From: Trogon surrucura
Lineage: Eukaryota; Chordata; Aves; Trogoniformes; Trogonidae
Reading direction: 5' to 3'
Length of the DNA: 64,000 nucleotides
Assembly: GCA_020746105.1 (NCBI GenBank)
Contig: CM036620.1
Location: 2,247,118-2,311,117 of the forward strand
In this document: positions 39,509-51,500 of the stretch, one piece after another
Layout: the number at the start of each line of letters is the position of its first letter
Position numbering within the stretch: position 1 is the stretch's first letter
Notes under the pieces: model-generated
What the model saw: only the letters and a program-made list of their open reading frames with translations
Database searches by the model: none
What the model was told of the DNA's origin: nothing
Translations under genes and position numbers: made by a program

Positions 39509-42500
39509 GCTTTGAGAAGAAATGAGCAAAATTTAAAATGACTGCAGGAAGGACAAAGAACTGCAAAGAATTATTTTACTTTAATAATCTAGAAAATCTC
39601 TTTTCCTCAAGTCAGAGGTTTGAAGGTCAAATACGTGCCGCCTTATTTTTCAGCTGGGAAGGTGATGAAAGAAACGATAAAAGTAGGGGACCATCTCCAC
39701 ATCCTGATATCATGGATAAACTTAGGCTTTTACAGCTGACGGGTGAGTTTGTTCACAAGCTATTGTTGTTCCTGCTTCCAGAGATGTTAAATGATAAATG
39801 CAGATGAGGGCTGGGGAAGCCGCCTTTCTAAACCCTCCGGCAGGGCTGTTGAACTACACACAAAGCTTTTATCTCTCAGAATCTCTTGGGGCATATTAAT
39901 CCTTCACTTGTCGCTTAGTCAGATGAAAAGCAGCTTGAATGGTTTGGTATTTTTTTTAGTTGTGCCTGAAATACTATCAACGCTGTACACAAAGCAGATG
40001 TACGCCAGCGTCGAGACACATAATTTCGTATTATGCCTTGCTCTCTTCCCATCCCCTCTTGTCTCCTTGTATATGCAATATTTAATGAGTACCCATATAA
40101 AAGTCAGTGGTGTCTGTGGCTTGGGGATGGCACAGGAGTGGGCTCTATGCTCCGATCCCTCGTGGCTTTTCCTTCTGACACTGTGAGAGACAAACACGGG
40201 GCTGGCTGGGCCGATGGTTTGAGGCAACGGGCCATTCCTTATGCTCTTAGGCTAGCTTGATCCTACAAATCCTTACTTATAAAGCAATCTTCTCTCATAT
40301 AAGTAGGTTTGAGCACTCAGCGAATGTATGGTTCTTTATCTGAGCATCAGATCCACATTTTCTATAAAACAAAATGGGTCACGGTTATTTTTCTCTTTCG
40401 CTCGAGATCTACACCCAAGGTGAGTCTGGTTTGCTGGGTTTAAGTGGGAAGCCTGCTTTCCTATGCCCAGTACTTTGCTGGTCTTTTTTAAAGCTTATCA
40501 TACCCAGGTAACACACACAGAAAACACACTCATTTTTGTCAGCAAAATAGGAGAATAGCAGCCTAATTTAGTGTAATCCCTGCAGTGTCTCCTTTGAAAC
40601 TCAGACAGGATTCAGAGTTGTTCAGACTTCCAGTTCTGAATGGCTTACGAGTTTTGAAAATGTATTTTTCACATCTTCCTTTGCTTTTAATTTAGTTTTC
40701 TCCCCCTTTTTACATGAAATTTTTCAAAATTGGGGCAATGTCTTTTAAAGTCTTTTCCGAAAGAAAACCTGACCACTGTCTTCTACGTAGTCCTGAAGTT
40801 AAGCAGACAGAAATATGCACAATGGGCAAGAAATCAGGAACTGAAGCAGCATTTAGTTCTGTTCTGTAAGCAGGCTGAGAAGTAATTCTGTTCCCCAAGG
40901 AAGCTTTATCTCCATTAGATACCAAAAGACACCATTCCATTAATGGCAATATCAGCTTTCCGGCTTGCCATTTGGACATTTTCACACATTGGAGTAGCTG
41001 TACCTTCAGTGTGAAAGTACAGAAAGTGCCGTCATCCCATCTTAAGCCTAATCTTTTTTTTTCTCCACTTCCCCACCAGCAACCCAGAAGAGCCACAACT
41101 CGCTTCATGCAGACCTAGCTCTAAATGTGAAAAGGTGAAGAGACCACGTATTCACCATCATCGCAGGCAAGTGTCATATATTCTGCAGGTACATAGATGT
41201 GGAAGAAAGGGCCAAATATATAATGAATCTCTTTGAAATGGTTAATACATGCGGTGAACATACAAAATGCATTGTCATGACAGCAAAAAAAAAACGCAAG
41301 AAAAATATTTGTGATTATACTTGTGCAGAATGCTAGAGATTATGGATTAGGGACATAAAAAAAAAGAGGTCACATTTCACGTTTTCATATTTCTGATTTA
41401 CATTTCACGTTGAATATTAATGTTAAGTAGTTTAGAGTAAGAGAGGGGAAGGCAATAACATGGCTAGGAGGAAGAACTGAAATGGCAGACCAAGGGAAAA
41501 ACATTGTTGGAGCTTTACACTGTATGGTTCAAGAATCCCGTGAAAGAATGAGAGTGTTCTTTTTGTGTTGTAACTAACTCATGTAGGTGACTCTGGAAAT
41601 CTGTTGTATTTTTTTTTCCTCTTCCTCAGGGAGGACATATATCTGTAGGTCGATTAAAAAGGGTCTGAAGAACGACTACATCAAGAAGGAAGCAAGGCAG
41701 AAACAGCAACCTGAATCAATATTCAGTCAAGGCTTTTAATTATACAACTCATTTTGTACTGATGTGTGTAGATCCTTAGTTCTGAAGCAACTTGTGCCTG
41801 GGGAAAAGAGTGGAAGAGACTCTTACGTCCCCATAGGCAGTGGCTGAGGTAGAGATGCAGAGCATGAGAGATGCAAAATCTCAAACAGAAATTCAAGGAG
41901 CAGTGGTGGTATCCAAGGAGAATATAGACCTCAGGAGAAGAAATTATTTTAGAATTTGACCCATCTTTGTATCAGACAGGAGATCTGATATAAAAGGAAA
42001 TATCTGTGATGAAGAGGGGAAGGTTGTCATCAGGCCGTGGAAAAGTCTCCTCACGAATTCTTTACTTCCATGTTGGAATTCAGGAACAGAGGAAGGTAAG
42101 ATCAAACTAGCTTACGTGCTGCAACCCTTGCAGAAACTTTTTTATTTTTAAAAATAGAAATCCTATCTGATCTCTCCTTTGGGGAAAAGAAAAAAGAAAA
42201 AAAGTACAGAAAGTTACAAAAAGTTCTGGATCATGTTCTGTGGCCAGCAGCTCAGGTGGCTTAATATGCTTAGTCGAGATTTTTTTTGAAAGAGAGCTCA
42301 GATTCCTCTGTTAATGTGTCTGTGCTTGAGTGATTGCAGCATGACAAACATCCAGCAATAGCCAATGTTACAAAACAGCTGAAATAAAGGAAGTTCACAG
42401 CCCATGTTGGGGGTAGAACTCAAGCTGAACCACAGTAAAACATCGCCATCACTGGAGAATTAATTCCACCGGGTCAGTCAACGTAAATGTGAAACATAAT

Positions 42501-45500
42501 AATAAATGATAGGTAGTATTCTGTAGAAAAAGACTTCAAAGTGTTCCTGGCTTTGGAGTGCCTTGGTCTGAGTCTATGTCTGGCAGCTTTCTGGATGAGA
42601 TCCACCGAAGTTGCACACGTACACATGAGGCTCGCAGCAACAGTCCCCTGGGTCTGAACATCTCCTGCCAGTCCGAAAGGCAAAACAGCCGTGCAGGAGG
42701 CAGCAGCCCGGCAGCTACTAAACTGCACGTTACTCTGCATCTCATAAATCTCCATGAAGTTCATTTATTCTCTTCTGAGAATGATTAACTAATGTGACGC
42801 CTCTTCTTGCCAGTTAGCATTGCACAAAGCGATTTAGATGTGGAAGCTGCTATTAATAGCAGCGAACGAGCTACTAATTGGGTGGTTATGTAATGGCATT
42901 GTTATGAAACCTAGTTTGGGTTTGACACCTTCTGTTTTCTAAAAACAGCATTAAAAAAGCCCCAACCAATCAATGGTTAGCAGAACCAAACGTAAACAAA
43001 GATGAAGTAATTACTAGTCTTTCAAAACTCAGATAGAATTAAAAAGGGAAAAAAAAAAATAATAAATCAATTCATTTATTTGAATTATAGCAGAAATGAG
43101 CTAGAAGTGAATTGTTCAAGGGATCTGCTTTTCAAAGGGATGCTTTAAAGTAATTTTCTTTAATAACTGCCCTGCAAATACTGGCAAAAAATTCAAAGCA
43201 TCCTCTGTCTGTGTCTTGTGACAGAACGACCAGAAAATGTCTATGACAGACACTGGTACAGGTCATGCACAAGGGTTAGGCATGGATCTCTCATTTTGTA
43301 AATGAGAATACAGATGCACCTGTAGTTTTAGACATTTTTTAAATAACCTGGGAGGGAGGGGAAAGGAAAGAGAAACAAATGGGGATGACATTTTGTTCCC
43401 TGCCATATAGGAGAGAAAATTGCATTCCATTAGCAGAGAAGCTTTTACCTGAGGTGGCCCTTTGCAGGGCCTCTGTTCTTGGCGATTCTGAAGGCTGGGC
43501 ATCACTAACGCAATGTACAGCACTGGGAACTTCTCCCCTGGCTGAAACCCAACTACTGTCCTCTAGTTGTGAAGTTTTTCCTTTTGATCCATCAAATGCA
43601 GCAGCACACAGAGCCTCTAAGAAGAAGAATCTCTCCAGAGGTTTGTAGTTCTATGTATATAATAATATTTAAAGAGGTGAAAAATTGTGGGCAACACTGC
43701 ACCGCTCTAATGCCTCTTGGTTTGATCTTTGACCGTGAAATTACCTCTCAGCATGCATGGTGCCAGCAATTGTTGTTTGATCCGTCTTATCGATAACCTC
43801 TTGGTGCTGTGGTAGATCAGGTCTCTCGCTCCATAAGTGCTTCTTTAATGAAGCAATCTAAGGAACACTTGAGCTGTCTGTCTGCAAACACACATCCTCA
43901 CGTTTGTGCAGAGAAATCCGTGAAGCTGCTTCCAAGCTGAGTCACCTCTTGCATTTCAGGAAGCGACGAGAGCAGTAGCAGCCGCGGGGCAGGAAAGCCG
44001 GGTGTGCTGGCAGCAGCATGACCTGCACATAAAGGAATTTAGACCCTGAGACACGGGGTGGGTATAGCAGCGTGCGCCGTCCTGCTGGAGCCAGGCACGG
44101 TCTGTGTATCCACAGCCGTCACGTGGATTGCTTCTGTCATCTGCAACAGGTTTGCAACTAGTAGGATATTTTGGGCAATGGTCTTTATTGTTTTTTTTAT
44201 CTGGCAACAGATGTTACACTCAGCCATGCTGACTCCGTGTTGTTTTCCCGCTCCTTGTCATTTTACACTGTCTAGGTGGTGATGAAAACACTGATTTATC
44301 CAGCACAGTGTCTTAGGAAGGGTTTATATCAATAAAGGAAAGCTCTGCTTCAGTTTCTTCGGTGTTAAAGCACCAAGAGGAAGCAGCCCAAGGCCTTACA
44401 GAGATTTGACACACGATGTCCTAGCACCGAACTAGTTACTAGCAAGCATGCCTAAAAAGCTATGATTACTTACAATTCAGCAACTGTTGAAAGGAACAAG
44501 ATGGTAGAAACACCGAGCAGGAATATAGGTGGTCCAGATGTCTTCCACATGTATCCGCTGAATAATCAAGAACTAGTATCTCTTATCGATTATATGTGTG
44601 TTTGTATAAATATGTGTATGCGTAAAAATAGATATATCTCCAGTCTATTAACTTCATTAGAATATTTTGGAATCACAGTGTGGCAAATAATAGCAGAATT
44701 TCCTCCTAAAATAAAGTGTCAGCATGCTTCCTACTCCTACACATCAGATTAAATTAGTTTTCTCTTAAATGTGTCTTCTCACTAGTAGTATAGTTTGTCT
44801 GTGTTATTACTGCTCTTCCATACTATCAGTTGCTCGAGAAGGAGGAGAGCTATAGCAGCGCCTCTGAGTAGTAAAACTATTTCATATTTCTATTGCGATA
44901 ATACCAAAGGGTTCCAGTAGGATACAAACTTCATTCGGCTCCCGTTTCACTGTAGGACAGGGTTCATCAGCCCCACAGAGTTCATCCACAGTCCTATGAT
45001 TTCTTAATTCTTGATTATCCCGAATTTACACTGATGTAAGCTTCTGGTTTTACAGTATTTTAGAAACTTTTAAAATGTTTTAAATACTGTCTGAATCTTT
45101 AAATGCTGTTTACATTTTAAATACCTTAAAAATATTCAAAAGTTACTTTTAAATGATGTCTAAATAGGGGAGTTTTTTTTCCTATGCCTGATGTTACTTT
45201 GTTTCCCTCAGTAGTAGTGTTTTTTCCAGCCTTTGCATTGCCCGCCTGCAGTGATGTACATCTGGCTTCAACCTGCTCTCTGTGTAAGTGGCTGAGCACT
45301 GATTTTCCCCGAATCTGGCAACTCGAGCTTTCCCGTTGGTGAGTGCATGTAATTATTGCCTGCCTATTGCCTGTGAATGTCTGTTACCATTTCCTCCTGG
45401 GTTTTTATGTACTTCGTTTCATCCATCGGTCATATTTTAATTGATTTCTGGCACTTTCTGCCGATGGCCAAAATTCACGAGAGAAGTGCACGGACCAGTA

Positions 45501-48500
45501 ATTCCCAGTGATAATTTTGCAGCCAGGCTACTTACTTGCACGGAGAAGTAGTGAATTTGTTCATGTCACCACTTCGATGCCATTTTGAGAATCCAGCTTA
45601 CAGAGTGTTAAAATCCCAAACTGTTCCTGGGTCTTCTGGTATCATCATTCAAAGGAAGACCCTTAGCTGGGTCGTGACTCCAGCATGACTAAGGCTGGTG
45701 CAGAGAAGCCTTCCAGGGTGATTAAGCTATTTAGTTGCTCTTTTCTCCTTCGTGGTACTTAGCCGTGGAAGGTGAAATCGCAGCGGATAGATAGGAGCTG
45801 ATGGAAAGATGGTTTTCCAATGGAGAAACCAAGAAGCTACTTCTCTGCGAGATGTTCTTCAGAAAATACCATTTTTTGTTTTCCTCTGGATTTTACCAGG
45901 TCTTTTTTTTTTTTTTTCCTTTTTAAATAAATGAAAGACCTCCCTGCAATTCTGAATCAGAAAGGTTCTTTAGATAGAAGTCAGCATGGGGAAGGAGCTT
46001 ACCTATAGCTTGTGCCAGCTGGAAGAGACAGTGTTGAATATTCTCATATCTGAAGTGAGGGTAAAAAACAGACTGTACACAAGTAATTCTCGTTCATCTT
46101 GAACTACCAAGCTCCTTCAGTATGGACTGTGGCTATCGCTGCCCTTCTGGTACTGTTCTATGCCAATAACCAGTACTACAAGGTATGGTAAAATTTATTA
46201 TCCAAGGAAAAAAAAAAAAGTAGTTGATTAACACTGGTGATTAGTGTGTTAAGTCTGAATTTACAGACAATAACTAGTAAAGGTAAACATAAAGGATAAA
46301 TGAACACATTGTGTATGTCTAATCATTACTTGGGATATGAATCACACAATATTTCATAATAATGACTCGAAAAATATTTGCTTGAGCCAAAGCTTAGATA
46401 CAATTAAGAAGATTAATCTAATTCAGCAGGTTTCTATGCCCTTGATTAGCTATCAATTTTGCTTGAAATAAAAGTGATAGTAGCACATCCATCACATTTC
46501 ATAGTTCCAAGAGAAAAACTTGTGCTCCAAGTGTGAAAAATTCCTTCTGGTTCTTTGTACAAGTTATTTAGTGTTAATAGATGGAAAAGAAAGTGGTGCT
46601 GTAAAGCTGATAAAGACCGAGGCTGAGTTAAAGTTCCTTCCTTTAGCAGTCTTTCTGAAAGCTGTTTGCAACAACTTTGTTTGCCAGGATCTCCAAATCA
46701 AGGGGTGTCCATCCCACCCGAACCTGGCGAGCTGCAGCCTCTGAACTTCTCCAGTGGTGTCGCACAGGTACGTACGGGATCATCTGCTCTTTCCAAACAG
46801 GCGTCCGCTAAAGCTGCCTGTTCGGTCTGATTGCAGCAGAGGCTCACGTGTGGCATTGCCTTTCTGTCACCTTCGTTCAGTGAAGGGACCTGCTCAGCAC
46901 AGACTATGTTTGGATGGCTGTAAGGGAAAGGCTTGCCTTCTTTCACTCCACCTGTAAGCTGTCCGTGCTGCTTTTGAACAGCAAAGAAAAAAAAAATAAT
47001 GAAATTGCTGATTTTACCCCTGGCTTGGAAGTACCCTCATCTGGACAAATGCCTCGCTTTGAAATGCCTCTTTTCATTTCAAGCAAGGGCTTGGCTGGAT
47101 AAGACACTTGCCTTCAGCTGACCTCAGTGTAAGCAAGAAACAAACGCTTTGCACTTCAGTACGTATCTGGAGAGAACTTAGGCAGAGAACTGATAGGATC
47201 ATCTTTAATTTGCTTAATAAACAGAGAACGGTCAAGTTCCTTGCAGTAGCCTTTTGTACCATAAAAGCAGGGAGAGCTAAGATCACGTTACATGTAGCTG
47301 CAGCACAGTGGTCACATTCACAGCCTGTGCCCTTATCAAGATCTTCCACGCTACAACAATAAATGTTCTGTCAAGCTCAAGATAACAGGGTAAAGGAAGT
47401 GTTGGGAAATGCTGGCACTCTTGCAAATGATTAAAACAAAAGGGAAAAGGTGTTTCTTTTATTACTGATTTCCATTTTGCAAAGTAACTCCACTTGAAAA
47501 GGAAAACGAAACTTCCCTTATTCAGATAGTTCTGTTCCAATGAACTGATTTAGAGGATTTGCACTGAATTCGAAGACTCATTTTTGCTTGATATTTGCAT
47601 TCTTTTTCACTGCCTCTTCCTGTTCCAGTTCTTACAGGAGCTGTGGCACTGGATTCCTAAGAGCAGCGTGTAGCTGTGGTGGATTTGTAGCTGTTCGGAG
47701 TTGCTTGTGTTCACTGATGGCTTTATGGAGGTTGTTTAGTGCAAGGGGACTGCAGCACACAAGCAAATTGTAGACTCCTGTGTTTCCTCCTTCATTTGCA
47801 GACCTGCAAGCTTCTATGGAGTTTATCAGCCAAGATCATAATTAATTCATAATCTTGGTGATACTGAGGTAGTCATAGCCGGCTTTTCCAGATGCATATA
47901 TTTCTCTTGAATTTATATGACAAGGTAACATTAAAATCAGGCCTCTTACCACGCCAGAGAAATGCATGTATTTCTCAGAGTCTATCACCGCTGAACCAAA
48001 AGTAACAAACCCCTGGGAACTCTGGAAGGAGATATATTTATCTTTTCTGACTCATGCAGTCGTACAGGGCTCAAGGCTGGTGCTAAAACTTTCAGAAATA
48101 TTGGGAAAGCAAGCACAGAAGTCAATCAAACACACACAACCCTCAAGAAGCCGTAAGAGGAAGCTATAGAAGCACATCGGAGCCAGGACGCACTCATCAG
48201 GGGTGTCCCTTCTCCCCTCCTTCAGCTTCTGCCACACATGCCACCTCCTCTCCAGCACACCACCTTCGAAAGGCGTGAGCTTTTCGCTCTCACTTTGGAA
48301 GCCTGGCACCTCCTGAAACTCTGCAGGCTGGGTTGCAATGACCCTGAAGCTGCGTCTCACTAAGCGATTGATCTGCTTACGTGAATCAATACTGTTTTCC
48401 CTGAAGTAGTTCAACTGCTCCTACACGTGAAATGAGCATTGCCAGGAGCAGATCTATGCCCTTGTACAATTTTCCAAAAGTAACTTAAGTTTCTGGGGTC

Positions 48501-51500
48501 CGATCAGGTGAGTTTTGTGCTTTCCTCTTCCTTTACATTTTCTCGGAAGGAGCTTTGTCAATGTGATGTATCTCTCTGGCATCTTACCTACGGTTGATTT
48601 TTCTATGTGGGAGATATCTTTCCTATTTCTCCTCAAAGGAGAATGGAGAGGAATTTAATGAGGTCTGAGTCTATATGAGTTTCAGAGAAATTTCTAACAG
48701 TTATGTCTGTATCTGCGTTTCAGACCAGAGCAGGTTTTTGTTGATGTTGGCAATTCTTAAAAGTTATTAAATATAAACTATGTTAGCCAGCCAATGGGGA
48801 GGAGAATCCAGACCACTTTAGTGGCATCTTGGAATCATTCAATTTTAATTCTTAAAATTAACATCAAAGATATATTGGCTGTATGGCAAATTTAATTTCT
48901 CTTTTTGCTTGCTCCTCACTGTACCATCTAACTGCAACCTAACTGTGCATATGTGTGTGTGCACCGCAGTATATAGTTATGGACAGCATCTGAGGTATCA
49001 GCTCCTGGATGTTGCATGTAGCAAATACGAATAATCAGTTTACAGCCTAGTGACACCTTGCAGAATTCAGTCTGAGAGTTCGTATGGCTTTAGTGCCCAG
49101 AAGAAAAGTCCAGACTGGAAAAAATCTCTTCTGTCTTCCTCTACAAAATGACTTTTGAGGTTCAGCAGTAATCCTGGCAGGCTGTAAGCCAGCCTGTCTG
49201 CTAAGAATATTTACAGCTCAACTCATCCAAGCTGCTGTCTTTACCATGTCCACCAGGTGAACTCCTGAAAACAAGGAAAAGAATCCCATTAACTTTAGTA
49301 GCTACTGGGATAAATCCTTATTCCACTCAGATGGGAAGTGTGATTTGCTTACAGGTAAATTTAACTGACGATGAAAACTATAACAATCCAGCTGGTCAAT
49401 GGCTCCATTTTGAGAAAGAGGAATATCCCCTTACTTTTTGAAACATTCTGCACACTTTCAGTTAATCATTGGTCTTTCCTTAGTTAAGAGAGGATTCAAA
49501 ATGTTACTGCTTTGACCAGCGGTGTTTGCTGACTTGGTGTTTCCTGAACTTGCCGTCCCGTGGACATGGTTTCAGTCATTAAATGCGTAAGATGGTGACG
49601 CTCTGCGTGCTTTCCTGTGTTCTGCTCTTCCTTCTCACCTTGCAGTCCTTGCTCCATTGACTAATTTATTCACAGCCTGGAGGATTTTTGTTTACTAATA
49701 TCTATCATTCAAATCTGAGCCATGAAAGTCAGTGGCAGGTAGTCTTGGGAGCATTGCTGACTCTGCTACTTGCATGTAAAAAGAGCTGTGTAAATAATGG
49801 AATATTTTGTTTGCTAGGAATTCATCAAGAATTACTCAGCTCAAAATTAAAGCGCATTAAAAAGAAATCACTGTCTTCAAAAAGCATTATTTTAAAGGAA
49901 TATTCTGATTCAAAAATACCTTCAAGTGGAAGAAAAATGTATCCTGAGATGAAACTTGTATCTTATCAGAGCATTTCTGTTTCCTTTCCAATGCAAATGA
50001 ATTAAAACATCTCAGTTTTGCCAAGCCTGTATTTTAGTTCGTGCACACATGCACAAAGATTTTTAAAAAAACACATTAATTTTTCACCTCATTCTCCCCG
50101 CAGTGCTTCTAGAGGTAGGAGTTAAATGGCCAGCAGTGGCTCCTAGTCTGTCAGGAGAAATGCTTTTTTAGGCCAGAGAGAAGTTTTGGTCTCCTGCATA
50201 CCAAGAGCGTGACAGAATCAGTGAGCTATCAAATCAGTTATTCTGCCAACATCTTTCTGGTTCACTGAAGAGTAAATTAATCCTACGTAAGAGTGTTCCA
50301 GCAGGAGAATAAGAGCGAGCACACACGCTGCCATAGTCGGGTAGTAAGGTGCTTGCCAAGAGTGTAAATAATGCATAAATAATTAATTTTCTTTGGGGAA
50401 CCTTCAAGGATCTACTTCTCTGAGTGCTTATGCACACATGGTGGAACAACTGCAGCAAGGGGTTGAGCAAGAGAGCTCCTCCATGGAAAGAGAACAAGCC
50501 CTGGGGCAGGTTGCTCAGCAGCACCACCTCAGCTCTTCACGACTTACTGGAGACCTGGGATATCCGGGGCTGGAACCAGTTTCTGGAGTCACCACTGATC
50601 AGGAGGTGTTTGGGAAGGAGCTGCGCCAGCAGAATACATTAGGACATGCCTTAGGCCACCATCATCGCTTGGAAATGGTAGTGAGACTCTGGCACGGCGA
50701 CCAGGTGATGTTACCAGTGCTTCGGCCTTCCCAGACTGTACTTAGTAAAGTCCAACAGCTCCAATGAGAAAACAGGAGAGTGGAACACCAGATGGTGCAA
50801 CAGATAATTCGGTACTGACCTGAAATCCGTTGCGTCCAGTTCAAACTATTACAATGATCTGCAAACTCATATGTTGTGGGTTTGTGATTTCTCACACTTG
50901 ATCCTTTTTTTAATCCTGTACGTCTTTTCTTGTTTCCGCATACCTGTTAGATCTTTTCATTGCTTGACCTCTCTCCATTTTTCCTGCTGACTTCAGATAT
51001 TCATTCTTCTATCCACTTTCACATCAATTATCTTTGTTTCTGACCGTAACAACTGTTTTACTTTCCTTCAATTTCCGTTTACTTACTCCTTTCTCTTAGA
51101 AAACATCGTCTCCCTTTGTTCCCTGTCCTCTTCATTTGTTACGTTTCTGTGATGCTCTGTTCCTATTACAAAACTAATTTACTCTCTGTCTCTTTTCTCA
51201 TTCCTCGCTACACAAGCCATGTAACTCCATCAGCCACATGTCCATGGGTCTAATTCCCCTTTTCCATCTGCTAACACCTCTCTCTTCCTCTCGTTCCCAC
51301 AGAGCCCTCTCTCTTCGCCTTTTTCGTTCCTAGTTTGACATCTCTCCTCTGAATTTTTGACCGTACTCCTACCCGCTGCCCTCCCTGCTGATCTTGCTCA
51401 CAGAAATGTTTAGCTTTGGTGCTTCATCCCGTAGATCTCAGCCTTCTTCACCTTGATGCTCGTTAGATCAAGCCCACAGCCACCTTCTTGGCCAGCTTGC

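Noticed and set aside
39791-40227. Overlapping 131-codon plus and 102-codon minus frames
   Set aside because: No similarity to a known family. Mutually overlapping frames of this size are expected somewhere in 64 kb.
40710-41108. 132-codon minus-strand frame
   Set aside because: No recognisable domain or conserved-looking motif, and no splice or poly-A context.
46082-46182. Exon-like segment with CCTTCAG acceptor and AAG/GTATGG donor encoding a hydrophobic stretch
   Set aside because: The acceptor tract is short, the donor weak, and frames are closed or unremarkable. It is less convincing than the cassettes reported.
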